This document shows, piece after piece, positions 13,136 to 22,951 of a stretch of 29,611 nucleotides of DNA. The position numbers were made by a program, and so were the translations under genes. The stretch spans positions 429,889 to 459,499 of the forward strand of contig WELA01009192.1 of assembly GCA_009602735.1 (NCBI GenBank), read 5' to 3'. This DNA comes from Mesotaenium endlicherianum. Lineage: Eukaryota; Streptophyta; Zygnematophyceae; Zygnematales; Mesotaeniaceae. Position 1 is the stretch's first letter. Each line of letters opens with the position of its first letter. The notes under the pieces are model-generated. The model made no database searches. It was not told where the DNA came from and worked only from the letters and a program-made list of their open reading frames with translations.

Positions 13136-15942
13136 NCCCCCCCCCCCCCCCCCTCTTCCCTCGGCCTGTGTTCTCATGTTGGGTATGACTAACTGCTCTG
13201 TTGCAGAGGCGGGTCGTGCTTGGAGGTGGCTCGCCTGCCTGGGCAGCAAGTCTGCCTGCGCCTGTGCCTGTGCATGTGCATGTGCAGGTTGGGGCATGTG
13301 CGTATTCTCTGTGTGTGTGTGTCCATTGCAAGGGCATCTCTCTGTCACACACTCTCCCTCTCTCTTTCTCGCCTCCCTCTTCCTGTACCGTGGCTGATAA
13401 GTTGAAGGGAGTGGAAGGCGAGTTACCAGAAGCACCTCTTCTTTGTGCGACGATGTCAGGGGCGCTCACGCGGGGTTCTTGCGGGTGTGACAGGTGGAGG
13501 CCAGGGCCACCCTGGAGGGCCACACGCAGTGCGTGTCATCTGTGGCCTGGCCTGACTCAGACTCGCTGTACTCGGCCTCCTGGGACCACTCCCTGCGCAG
13601 CTGGGATGCGAGCACAGGTGTCAACACCAGGATCCTTGTAAGAATCTCGACGCCCCCTCTGCGCTTGCAGCACGCGCGTGCGCGTGTTCGCACACACAAA
13701 CACACACGCATGGTATACACACACACACACACACCCCTCTATGCATACACCTACATAGTATGGAGCGAATTTGTCAGTGCAAAAAGGCCCGCAGTAATCT
13801 CAACTTGACGTCAATATACTGATATCTTTACGACTCTTGGACATCTTGCTAAATATGCTATCAGTTGCCGTGCAAGGCAGCACTCAATAAGAGTGGCCAT
13901 AATAACAGCACCTTCTAATTTGTGGTTGCTTGTTGGACCATCCTCCTTCTCCTCCACAGACAGGGTCAAAAGCGGTGCTCAGTTTGAGCGTGGGCGGCGA
14001 CGGGAGCGCCCTGCTGGCAACAGGTGGCGCTGACAGCATTCTCAGAATCTGGGACACAAGAGCTGCAGGTGCGCATTGGAGTCTCAAAGCTTATTAGCCC
14101 TTGTCGGGGATGCATGCATTTTCCAAGCAATCACATAAGCGCGGACGCATGCACACACACACACACACACACATACACACACACACACACACATGATCAT
14201 GCACGCACACATGGGCACTCAAACACATCCCTTCCGTCTCTTTCTCTGCTCTCCATTGAGGCCCATGCGGACCTTTCTTACTCTCATGTCCATCTCAACA
14301 AACTGTCGTCTGTCTGACAGCCGTAGATCCTCCAGCCATGGATAATTTTTGCTCTCAAGAAGTCCAGATGGCAGCGGTGGCTGACGGAGACCGTGTGCGC
14401 GTCTGTGTGGGCGGTGAGGGCGCGCAGAGTCCACGGCGCCCGTGCAGCAGCTACTGTCGCACAGAGGCTGGATCACGTCCGTCAAGTGGTACTGCCCGTG
14501 CCCCTGCTCCTTCTTTCGCTTTCTACTTGGCTCTGCCCCACCTCCCTGGTCGTGCGCCTGGGCCATGCCAGGCTCACACTAACGTCCTTCAACCCCCAAA
14601 GCTGCCCGGCCTGGTGCGGGCGCGCAAGAGGAAAATACACGCGTGACGTTTGCATCAGAATGCTCTCCAGTGCTCGCAAGTAGGCTCGGGGAGGGCCGTC
14701 TGCCCCTGTGCATCGTGCCAGGTCGAGAGGCTGCGTGCGGTCCCTCTGCTCGTCGGCAGTCGCATCCTGATCCTCTGCGGCCTGCACCAGTGCCAATACA
14801 AAGTTGTTCCATTTGCAACCAGGCACATAGTCATCTTTCCTAAGAGTGTAGCTGCAGCCAGTGAGCCACGCGCGCACTCCAGCCAGGCAGGCACGGCCCC
14901 TCCGGCCCAGGCAATGGTTAGCTGGCGTGGCCTTCTCCCCTCTCGTCGGTAGGCCGGCCTCCAGGCTGTTGCTTCTTCTCCTGCACTCACCTCCTTGCCG
15001 GGTGGGGCTGGGATGGGGCGCGGCAGGGCCAAGGGGTCGGCGCACCACCTGCTGTCGGCGTCACACGACGGCTCCATCAAGCTGTGGGACACCCGCACCA
15101 AGGTGCGTCTCTGAACATGGAACAGTCTGCAACGTCTCTGTGTTGACCGGCAGGGACTCTGCGGCGTCACTCTGGAGCACTCTTGGCAGGACTGGTAGCT
15201 TCAGAGAGGCGTGTCCGCTTGTGTCAGATGCTCTTCTCTCCTTCTGTGACTTGCAGTTGCAGCAGCGCTATTTACTTGTGGGGCGGTGTTTGCGCCTGCA
15301 ATGTCCTCCTGTGCACCTCTCTGGCTTTGCTCCCACTATTCACTGCCATAGGCTCCCTCCTGGACGTGGTGGGCTCTTTGTGATGTGTACACACTGAAAG
15401 ATCTCCTTCCCGGGGTCCCGGGGCATGTGACTACTCACGTTGCGCCCTAATAGCACACCTCTGGCCACGCTGTGCAGATCCCGCTCTACTCGCTTGACGC
15501 GCACACTGACAAGGTAAGGGCCCGCAGCTCTTGCATCTTGTCCTTGCCGTGCTCGTTGCCACTAGTGGGGTGGGCAGTAGGAAGCTGTTATTGTGAGTCG
15601 AAGAGCACACGTCTCATGTTCAGCACGTGGAGCCTTCCTGGGCTAGACCTTAGTGCAGTCGTCATGTTGAATTTGCGAACCTGTCCTCCATCCTCTTCCC
15701 ACTCTTGGCATCGAGCTCTTGGAACAACGCAGAGCCACATTTCTGGCGCTAGCAAACAGGAGGCCACAAAGAAGCAGGAGGCTGAAACCTAGAAAGCAAG
15801 TGCTAGCATGGGGCTGACTTGCCTGTCGTGTTGTCGACTTCGCATGCAGGTGCTGTGTGCGGACTGGTGGTCCAACAACACTGTCATCAGCGGAGGTGCC
15901 GATAGTAAGCTTGCAATTCAGTCACCTGTGGACCTCAGATGA
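7314..15942 (+). CDS. WDR12: WDR12/YTM1 ribosome biogenesis WD40 protein (one exon apparently lost in an assembly gap)
   Basis: WDR12 (yeast Ytm1) is a nucleolar subunit of the PES1-BOP1-WDR12 complex needed for 27S pre-rRNA processing and 60S assembly. Thirteen coding exons join in frame: 7314-7494, 8185-8273, 9103-9209, 9920-9955, 11044-11138, [gap], 12497-12613, 12867-13019, 13494-13637, 13960-14068, 14428-14488, 15027-15102, 15478-15513, 15850-15942 (TGA). The N-terminal NLE-type domain has VQVRFDTRL, PARLTRYGLSEVVN, FDFLVDGELVRSSLEKLL and VVEYIPAV. WD40 blades follow: ILTGSYDSIGRVWD, GHTASVQCVAA with SGSWDTSIRLW, GHTQCVSSVAW with SASWDHSLRSWD, TGGADSILRIWDTR, SHRGWITSVKW with LLSASHDGSIKLWDTRT, and KVLCADWW with ISGGADSKL. 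A basic loop (AKKKRR) sits after SWDTSIRLW. Phase requires 3n+2 missing bases where the blade-two exon (SKDRTLRL-type) should be. The visible part encodes about 430 residues. The first ATG matching the family start was chosen. Confidence 0.95.
8283..8325 (+). repeat. Short AGGGTTCTAGGG-like repeat in WDR12 intron
   Basis: In the WDR12 intron after exon 8185-8273 the words agggttctaggg and gagggttctagggttc recur with gagaacct between them. It looks vaguely telomere-like but is too short and degenerate to be a telomeric tract. Confidence 0.4.
9269..9440 (+). repeat. AACCTTG short tandem repeat grading into a degenerate CCTAAA/CCTTGA-like tract
   Basis: Three perfect consecutive copies of GAACCTT (from 9272) are followed by about 140 bases of progressively degenerate related words (ctttaaacttcc, ctcaaaaccttt, ctctaaaacctgg). 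A similar degenerate tract is at 10800-10835 (gaccctaaacctcaagtccc). Both are in WDR12 introns. Confidence 0.5.
11448..11554 (+). repeat. Dispersed repeat family, copy A (WDR12 intron)
   Basis: The segment runs from a CTTGAGGCGCAGTTTGGCTT block through a TGGACC block to GTGATAGGAGCAGGAGCAGG. The same blocks in the same order recur at 20949-21110, and a weaker version is near 19233-19283. It lies just left of the N gap, so the copy may continue into the gap. No coding content is recognised. Confidence 0.6.
11588..12132. other. Assembly gap of 545 Ns
   Basis: A run of N bases, entered through a G homopolymer and left through CCCC. It falls between WDR12 exons 11044-11138 and 12497-12613, exactly where a missing 3n+2-base exon encoding part of the second WD40 blade is expected. 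The true length of the gap is unknown. Confidence 0.95.
13037..13153 (+). repeat. Poly-C homopolymer of about 117 bases in WDR12 intron
   Basis: An unbroken C run with a single N at 13136, inside the intron 13020-13493. It creates spurious polyproline and polyglycine reading frames on the two strands. Its length may be an assembly or sequencing artefact. Confidence 0.9.
13691..13734 (+). repeat. CA dinucleotide microsatellite, interrupted
   Basis: Two CA-rich runs separated by gcatggtata, in the WDR12 intron 13638-13959. Confidence 0.85.
14152..14192 (+). repeat. CA dinucleotide microsatellite
   Basis: About 20 CA units with one interruption (acatac), in the WDR12 intron 14069-14427. Confidence 0.85.
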
Positions 15943-16550
15943 GCGACATTGTCGTGGAAATGCAACTGACCACGACCCTCGGGTCTCACTATAGCCCAAT
16001 TTGAGTGCCATAATCATGCCATTTAAATATGCGCTTGTATGAGTGTATGTGATGTTGGACTTTTAAAAGTTGGAGCATGGTTATTATGTGTGTTGGCAGT
16101 TGCACATATGCGAGGCACGCTTGTAAAGCAACCTTCTTTCGTGCATAGCTTATGCCTTAAGTAGTCTTGGTTGGCTTTCTAGTCCTTGACCGGAAACAAT
16201 ATTGAACGCAGTCATTATTCTACTCTATGTCTTTGCAAAACCAATCTTTCCTACAGAAGGACATTCTGTTTTCAAAGTGTAAATCGAAGCTCACATATGC
16301 TTTGTTAGTACATGAAACCGATTATCTATATTTTTAAACAGGTCATGCACAAGCCCACGCAAATCTCAACGTGACAAAAGCCAAATTAATGTACCTACTC
16401 GAAAAGTGCTGGATGGAGTGGACATATGCGTTAAGGTTCCGATTCACTCGGTCATACTATACGACAAAAGAGGTTGGGATGGACTGCAATGAATCAAGAA
16501 TATTCAGAGTAATCCATATTTCTAAAAAAGTCCCTTCATGATTGACTTTA
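15943..16550. other. AT-rich 3' flank of WDR12, no gene seen
   Basis: The base composition drops sharply in GC after the WDR12 stop. I found no convincing open frame, splice-bounded exon or RNA gene. No canonical AATAAA is close to the stop codon. Confidence 0.6.
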
Positions 16551-17030
16551 GTTGGAGACACGCAAAGTTGAGTTTGAGCGGCAAGCGCAAAGTGGGTTTG
16601 CAACAAGGTTCTTCATATACAGAGTTCGGAGGCCACGCAAACTTACTTCAAAAGTAGGGGCACATGACTTCTCCTAGTTTACTTTTTAAGTTTTCTTGGG
16701 CACGCAGTACTCACTTCAAGTAGAGACATGCATATGGTAGTCTTGGGGGGACCCAAATAGAAGCACGCCACATTGCTTGTGGATAAAAGAAGTATTTATG
16801 TCAAACGACAACACACGATCCTTGGAGTGAAGTTATGGGGGCAAAAGAATTTACTTCGTCTAGAGGTATGTAAAGTTAACTGTAAGAGGTACTAGTCCTT
16901 TCTTTTTAAGGGCATGCAGATTTGTTCAAATTGGGCAAGGAATAAAGCGTAGGCGCACCCGCAATCAAGTGACTTTCTCAAGGCACGCAATCAAAACAAA
17001 ACTTCAACCGGTACTCCCGGCCATGGGGTG
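16551..17030 (+). repeat. Highly diverged outlying copies of the GGCACGCAAA minisatellite
   Basis: Words such as gacacgcaaagttgag, ggccacgcaaacttacttc, gggcacgcagtactcacttc and aaggcacgcaatc recur at irregular spacing. They look like worn versions of the unit that is dense at 17461-18200. No gene is recognised here. Confidence 0.5.
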
Positions 17031-17460
17031 CTAACTCTTTTCATCTGAAGGGGCCTTTTGGCGAAAAGAATCAAAGTATTTTTAATTGGCGATTCTTTTC
17101 AAGAATTCTTGCGTTTGTGCAAAGAATTTCAATATTGACGAATTGTGGTGACTTATTTCAAAAGGTCTAACGACATTGCACCAAGAATCCATTCCGTGGC
17201 CATCACTATGATATATTCGACCCCATATGACGTGATGATTATCAATATAATACAACTATTGGCGCTTTTGTCCAGGTTGTTGCGCCAAAACTCAATTGTC
17301 CGCGTTCATAGACCGCGTCGGAATTGACCACTGCGCTAGATATCGATGAGGCCGGGATTTCGGCGACGTCCTTGCAAAGTTTGCGAAAACAATCAATATT
17401 TTGGAAACGTTGTGACAGTTAGCACACCAACACACCATGCCCCCGGCACTCGAGAATAAG

Positions 17461-18200
17461 TTTTGGGGGCACGCAAGACTTTGACTTTGGGCGCGCAAAG
17501 TCCAGATTTGGGGGCACGCAAAGTTCAGATTTTGGGGGCACGCAAAGTCGAATGAATTGAGGGCACGCAAAGTTCATTCTTGGGGGCACGCAAGAGTGAC
17601 TTCAACAAGGCACGCAAAGTTCATTATTGGGGGCACGAAAAAATGACTTCAATTAGGCATGCAAATTTTACTCCTGAAGGCACGAAAAAACCAGGCACGC
17701 AAAGCTGACTCTTGGTGGGCACGCAAAAACGACTTCAACCAGGCACGCAAAGTTGACTCTTGGGGGCCCGCAATGCACGCAGAATCACTTCAACAAGGGT
17801 CACGCAAAATTCAGCATCGGGGACACGCAGAATTACTCCAACCATGGACACGCAAAATTCAGTTTCGCTGGGGCTCGCAAAACTGGCCGAGACTTTGGGC
17901 ACGCGAAGCCAGATTCTGGGGGCACGCAAAGTTCATTTTTGGGGGGCACGCAAGAATGACTTCAACCATGCATGCAGGCACGCAAAGTTGACTCTTGGGG
18001 GGCCGCAATGCACGCATACATATTTCAACCAGGGCCACGCACAGCTAGTTCAACATATGGCGGGGGCACGCAAAATTGACTTCCCTAATTGAAGGGCCAC
18101 GCAAAACTTGCATTCCATATGGGCTCGCAACTTTGATTGCCAAAAGTCACGCAAAGATACGTTTCTGGGTTGCTGTTTGACTTTTCACAGAGGGGCACGC
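17461..18200 (+). repeat. Degenerate minisatellite, GGCACGCAAA core with about 20-40 base spacing
   Basis: More than twenty recognisable copies of a core close to GGCACGCAAAGTTNACTTCAA are joined by G-rich stretches (TTGGGGGCACGCAAA). A higher-order unit is visible. The block around 17718-17800 (ACTTCAACCAGGCACGCAAA, then GTTGACTCTTGGGGG, then GCAATGCACGCA) recurs about 235 bases later around 17955-18036. Open frames across it give repetitive FACPQ- or HAKF-like peptides, which I read as translation of the repeat and not as a gene. Confidence 0.8.
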
Positions 18201-20030
18201 AAAAAGTCTGAATATAGTTCCGATGTTTGAGATAAATGACCCCTTACTGTGTCACACAGTAATCGCAATATAACGGTGGCATTTGGCACTTAAGCCTGGT
18301 GCTTAACCTATTCCTCGCTAACCCGCTGGTTTTTCTTCGGAGGGGCCAGCCGGGGGGCGGGGGGGTTTTGTGGGGCGTATAGAGGAGCAGAGGGAAGAGT
18401 GGCTTCTGCAGGCAAGTTGGAGGAGGGGATGTCAACAGGTGTCAGTTGCAGCAGCATGTGGTTCTCATGGAACCGTCGCCCTGTCCCCTGTCTCCAGCTG
18501 CTATTGGGAGGTGCAGCCCGTGAGAGCGCCGCATTCCGTGAGAGCTCCGATGAGGTCAGGCCAGCTGTGGGGATGCGCCTCGCTCCTCTGCCAAGTCATT
18601 TCCGTCCATGCAGAGCGGGAGACAGTCACACCCTACACGCTCACGTCCAGCCCTGCCAGCTTCTTGGGAAGAGGCAAGGGTGGGGTGATGGGGCTCCCTG
18701 CTTGAGCAGGTGCCATCCACAGCAGCCGGAGGTGATGTGTGACTGAGGCGGCACCAGACTGTGTCTCCTCCAGGCACTACCTCCCTTTGACACTCAAGAG
18801 CCAAAAGGGAAGGAGGGAGGGTAAGGTGCGGCTCAGCAGCAGGAGGGGCGGAGAGTGCGCACTGGAGGCTAGGTGGGGGAGGGGGTACGGGCGTACAGCG
18901 GGGCCAGCAGTTGCTGCTGCTGCTGCTTCTTCCCCAGGGGGTTGTCCCCCTGAGAGCAGTACCGTTCCCCTGGCCGTGCAGCACCTTTCCCCGGGCAGCT
19001 GCTGGCACGGGTCAACGACGGCGACGATAGACGGAGAGATGAGGGTCACCTGCTGCTGCCTGCTTGCAGCTGCGCGCAATCTTCCCCCTCCTCAGTTCCT
19101 GTTCCCGCTGAAGGGGCCGCCTAGCTGGAGGTGTGAAAAGACCCCACGTTGCAGCACGGGAAGGGGCAGGGGCAGGGGCAGTGATGAGGGCCCCTGGAAA
19201 GAGTCCTCACCACTCGCTCACAGCGAGGGGGGAAGCGGGGCAGTGCCCAGGAGCAGCAGTCTGGATTGAGGTGTCAATGGACCGAGGCAGGGGCAGCAGG
19301 GGCAGGGAGGGGAGCAGGGGCAGAGGCCTGACGAGAGCGCGGGGGGGGCGGGTGGGAGGGAGCTGAGAGAAGGAGGCGGCGGTGCTGATCGCACTCTCCT
19401 GCTCTGGCAGGTGGCGCGTCCTCTCCTCGCCCTCGCACTCACATCTCTACCATCCGCCTCAGATCAGCCTGGCATTGCCTGGCCTGTAAGAGAACATGGC
19501 TGTAGGAAAGTGCCCGTGAGACGGTGTGAGATAGTGCCCAGAATTAGAATTGTGGCGCGTGAAGCGAGAGGGAGAGTGAGAGACAGTGACTGGGAGCGAG
19601 TGTGCGTAAGAGGGTGAGAGAGAGAGTGTCCTGTGCGAGAATGCGGCTCTGAGGGAGAGTGGCGCGAAGAGAGCGTAAGTGGCGATCAGAAGGAGCACGT
19701 CTGTCGACTGCAGCTTCCGCGCGCTTGAGGCTGTGTGCTGCAGGGCCCCCTCTCTCGCGCTCAGTGCCAGCGGACCCGCCACCGTGAGGCTGTGAGCAGC
19801 CCCTCCCGTCGCGCACCGGCTGCCTGCTCTTAGCAGCGCTGTGGTTGCCCTCTTGACACCTGGCGGCGAGCTGCGCACCCTGGAACCCCTGCAAGCGAGG
19901 GCCAGTGCGCGGCGGTCACGGGGCGACGCCAAGTGGCGCGCCTTCATTGGTCCAGTCATCAACCTGCTCTCACCCCTCCCGTAATTGCCTGCGGCACTCT
20001 CTCGCCCCTCCTCATCAGCTGGCTGCCACT

Positions 20031-20054
20031 CTCCCTCCCTCCCTCCCTCCCTCC
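20031..20054 (+). repeat. CCCT tetranucleotide microsatellite
   Basis: About six copies of CTCC/CCCT in a row within the GC-rich island. Confidence 0.8.
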
Positions 20055-20948
20055 AGTCCCTGGGTGCGTGGGCTGGCTTCCACGGCCGCTTGCCCCTTAA
20101 TAGTATTCTGTATGGAGTATCACGGAATATCTTCATGGTGGTGCCGGGCGCAGACTAGCTGCAGCCATGGGACTTGGGGTTGGAGGAGGGTGAAATGGGA
20201 CGCTCCCGGCGGGCGAAAGAAGCTCCTTTGCCGCTGTCCTCCTGCCAGCGCCCCCCCCTTCCCTCCTATGAGAGGGCGTCCTCATCATCAACCCATCAAA
20301 CCCCCCAACCTTGCGTGAGTGGAAGTCGTGAATCCGGATCCCCGACCCCTCTACCCCCAACCCCGGCAGCGAGCCCTAGCCGGGAGCCCCTTGCAAGCAT
20401 CAGCCCGGCCGCAAGAGACCCACCGCTTGCGCCCTGGTTGCGGCCGCGGTCACGCTGGCGCGCGCTCGGGCACCCTCTTTTTGCGCAAAGCAAAAGGTTC
20501 CGGGGCTGTCTGTCGCCGGTGAATGCATGCAAGCAAGCACGCATGCAGTGTGTGTGCGTGTAGGGCGTGTGCCCTCGCTCTGCCCCTCTGCTGCAGCCCC
20601 ACCCAGCGCTGATGTGGACCGATCATTACATCCCCACTCTATGTATCCTGTGGAATCATGTGAACCTACTTCACATTTGCGTCACAGCTCCTGCCAACCG
20701 GGCTGTCGAGCTCCATCTTGCATGCCCGTGTGAATTGGGCTCTCACGCTCCACGCCATACTTGGGAGCACCCTCCGCATTCCAGGCCATTGTGCCCGCCC
20801 CCTGTGCGGCCTACAAGGCTCGGTTGTAGAGCTGCTGCTGCACCAGCAAGCTTGCCCCTCCTCCTCAGGCTTTCTTGCAGTAAAGCAGTCTAGCAGAAGG
20901 TGTGCAAGGTCCTCATAGGCAGTGTGGACGGTAGCGGCGACTGCGTCG

Positions 20949-21110
20949 GGCTTGAGGTGTGAACGGACCCCCCTAAGCACCCAGCTTTGGACAGTTGGTG
21001 GGGCACTGCCTAGAAGCGGCAGTTTGGCTGGAAGTTGTGAGTGGACCCCCTCTAAGCGCCCAAGATGGCAGCGGAGGTCGTGATAGGAGCAGGAGCAGGA
21101 GCAGGATGAG
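20949..21110 (+). repeat. Dispersed repeat family, copy B (with an internal partial duplication)
   Basis: Shares with 11448-11554 the ordered blocks GGCAGTTTGGCT, a GTGGACC-type block followed by CTAAGC, and GTGATAGGAGCAGGAGCAGG. The first part (20949-20985, CTTGAGGTGTGAACGGACC then CTAAGCACCCA) is itself similar to 21022-21062, so the unit looks partly duplicated. No coding content is recognised. Confidence 0.55.
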
Positions 21111-21150
21111 GGAGCAGGGGGTGCTGTGGGCGGCGGCAGGTGGAGGCGCA

Positions 21151-21662
21151 ATGCTGACGTTGTCGAGGACCCGGCTCTCCTGTCTACGAGTCGGTGGTCG
21201 GTGGGCGGCACGTGTATTCTCTTGCATACTTGCGACAAATGATACACGCATATGTAGTACAAATTCACAACTAACCATCACATAAATATCCAGGGTGGGG
21301 TTTGGAACGATGACTTTTCTAGCATTGTTAAAGCTACACATTGAAGGATACAAAAATTAACTTAGTTGTACCAAAATTTGTAGCGGTAGTCTCTTAGTGA
21401 GTAATGGAAAAAAAAAGGTCTCACAACTTTACATGATGAGAAGTGTACCAATTTTAAGTACCCCTTTCCGACAATTGTGACTGAGCGTTGATTAACAAGA
21501 GATTTAATTCTTTTATTGGGGCAAACAAAGGTGACTATAATTAAGGGCTGGAAAAACGGAACTATATTAGGAGCATGCTATTCGTTAGGTTTTGGGACTC
21601 GCAAAGATGACCATGCAATTTAGGGTACTCCCAATCGCGTTATATTTGACCTTGTAAAAGGG
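21151..21662. other. AT-rich noncoding stretch left of the retroelement region
   Basis: No gene is recognised. A few words resemble the 17461-18200 minisatellite (gggcaaacaaaggtgac, gggactcgcaaagatgacc). The stretch ends where the first 137-bp direct repeat begins. Confidence 0.5.
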
Positions 21663-21799
21663 TGTCGTGCGTTACGAGGTCGAGTGCGCACCATAGGCAT
21701 AAGCAACACATCATAGGCAAGCAGGCTTTGCTGCAATGGAGTCTATAATACATGTGGCGTTATAGCCAAAAAGGGAGTCAAGTCGAAAACGTTTTAATT
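21663..21799 (-). repeat. 137-bp direct repeat, copy 1 (possible short LTR)
   Basis: This segment and 22802-22938 match at 135 of 137 positions in the same orientation. Both begin TGTCGTGCGTTACGAGG and end TTTTAATT on the plus strand, and similarity stops sharply at both ends. The two mismatches are CG here versus TG in copy 2. Copy 1 lies 1,002 bases from copy 2, and no polypurine tract is evident beside it. Confidence 0.85.
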
Positions 21800-22801
21800 A
21801 AGGAATGTGTACTCTCCAGAATGAGCACCTCAAGACTGTAATCTGGTAGGAAAACAACTAATGAAGTATGGCCCAAAAGATCACTGGAAGCACATCATGA
21901 TCTTCAGAGTAGTCCTATGGCAAGGGCTTAAGCTGTGACTTTGCTCACCACTTGTGAAGTTCTTCAAGTGACTGGAAGCCTGGAGGGCTTGCTCTTCACA
22001 AGAGAGTAACTAAGTGGTCCTGAAAACACAAGAGATAAAAGTGTAAGCTTTACTGATAATCTCTGTTACTTACACCTGGCATAATGGACTTCTAAAAGAT
22101 GTCTCTTCTAGGGACATCTCTAGTACTTATACTCCTGGAAATCCGGCGGGGTATGCGGCGGATCCAGTGCATGTAGTCACTCTAGGAGGCTCTCCTATGT
22201 CCACTAATGTGTACAAGGCATGTACTAGCACTCCTATAGGCTAAGCATAACTCAAACCAATCAACGCAAGATGCGTAGGATATGCTACGTGTCCCTCATT
22301 GGCCGAGCTTACCTTGGGTGATTCTACCTAGATAGCGCCTCAAAAGTGGATCTGGAAATTGAGGAAGCTTCCTCTAGGAGTAGGTGATGCAGTCACCAAG
22401 TTATAGCCTCAATGATGCACATATACTATGGAAATGTAAAGCTTATGTAGGCTAAGAGGCTCGCGGATTTGTGCGCACAAAGCTTAGGGTCACGAAGAGC
22501 CAACGATGTCACCTTTGGGGACATTGAGTCACAAATTGGGCCTTGGGAAAGTTTCGCTAGGGACCGATAGGTGACGCGGACTAGATTGCACCTATCTCGC
22601 TCGATACTTGACCAAATGACGCGAAATTGGTGCCATTCGGAAGATGCTTCGATGCCCTACACGTTGGTGACCTGGAAATCTAGAAAAGGTCAACATACGG
22701 ATGCGTAAAGTCAATGCAAAGTCGGCCTTCCTAGGTTGATGTTCCGCACATGTGGAGCTTGGTTTTTATACGACAACCTCGACTCAATAAATCATGACAG
22801 C
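21800..22801 (-). mobile_element. Noncoding 1-kb segment between the two 137-bp repeats
   Basis: AT-rich, without an open frame of note. Read on the minus strand, a TATAAAAACC box lies close to the inner edge of copy 2 (about 22760-22770). Two explanations fit: a non-autonomous (TRIM-like) internal region flanked by two short LTRs, or the body of one long 3' LTR (21663-22938) that has a terminal duplication. The sequence alone does not decide. Confidence 0.4.
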
Positions 22802-22938
22802 TGTCGTGCGTTACGAGGTCGAGTGCGCACCATAGGCATAAGCAACACATCATAGGCAAGCAGGCTTTGCTGCAATGGAGTCTATAATACATGTGGTGTT
22901 ATAGCCAAAAAGGGAGTCAAGTCGAAAATGTTTTAATT
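22802..22938 (-). repeat. 137-bp direct repeat, copy 2; probable start of the retrotransposon 3' LTR
   Basis: On the minus strand it directly follows the G-rich polypurine tract at 22939-22951, the position where a 3' LTR begins. It is 135/137 identical to copy 1. The minus-strand copy ends in CA, as LTRs do, but does not begin with TG, so its identity as a whole LTR is uncertain. Confidence 0.6.
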
Positions 22939-22951
22939 CCCCCCCCAGCTC
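22939..22951 (-). promoter_or_regulatory. Polypurine tract of the LTR retrotransposon
   Basis: Minus-strand GAGCTGGGGGGGG lies between the polyprotein stop codon (22952-22954) and the 137-bp repeat. In LTR elements a purine run at this place primes plus-strand DNA synthesis. Position and composition support the call; two pyrimidines interrupt it. Confidence 0.6.

Larger units (their letters stand above)
18250..21150. other. GC-rich island without a recognised gene
   Basis: Composition resembles the XPB and WDR12 gene islands, with purine- and pyrimidine-rich low-complexity tracts, but no protein family was recognised on either strand. Two splice-bounded, exon-like pieces stand out. One is 19411-19485 (CAG before it, GTAAGAG after). 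The other is about 19842-19980 (TTAG before, GTAATT after), with one frame ending KWRAFIGPVINLLSP. A third weak candidate is near 20270-20312, ending at GTGAGTGG. They may belong to a multi-exon gene I cannot identify, or be chance. Confidence 0.35.

Noticed and set aside
11410..13523. Long open frames across the N gap and poly-C (polyglycine or polyproline proteins on both strands)
   Set aside because: They are translations of Ns and of a C homopolymer that lies in WDR12 introns; no real protein content.
17292..18092. Repetitive peptides (FACPQ, HAKF, ARKN words) on both strands suggesting a repeat protein
   Set aside because: They are read-through of a degenerate minisatellite with no stable frame and no start or splice context.
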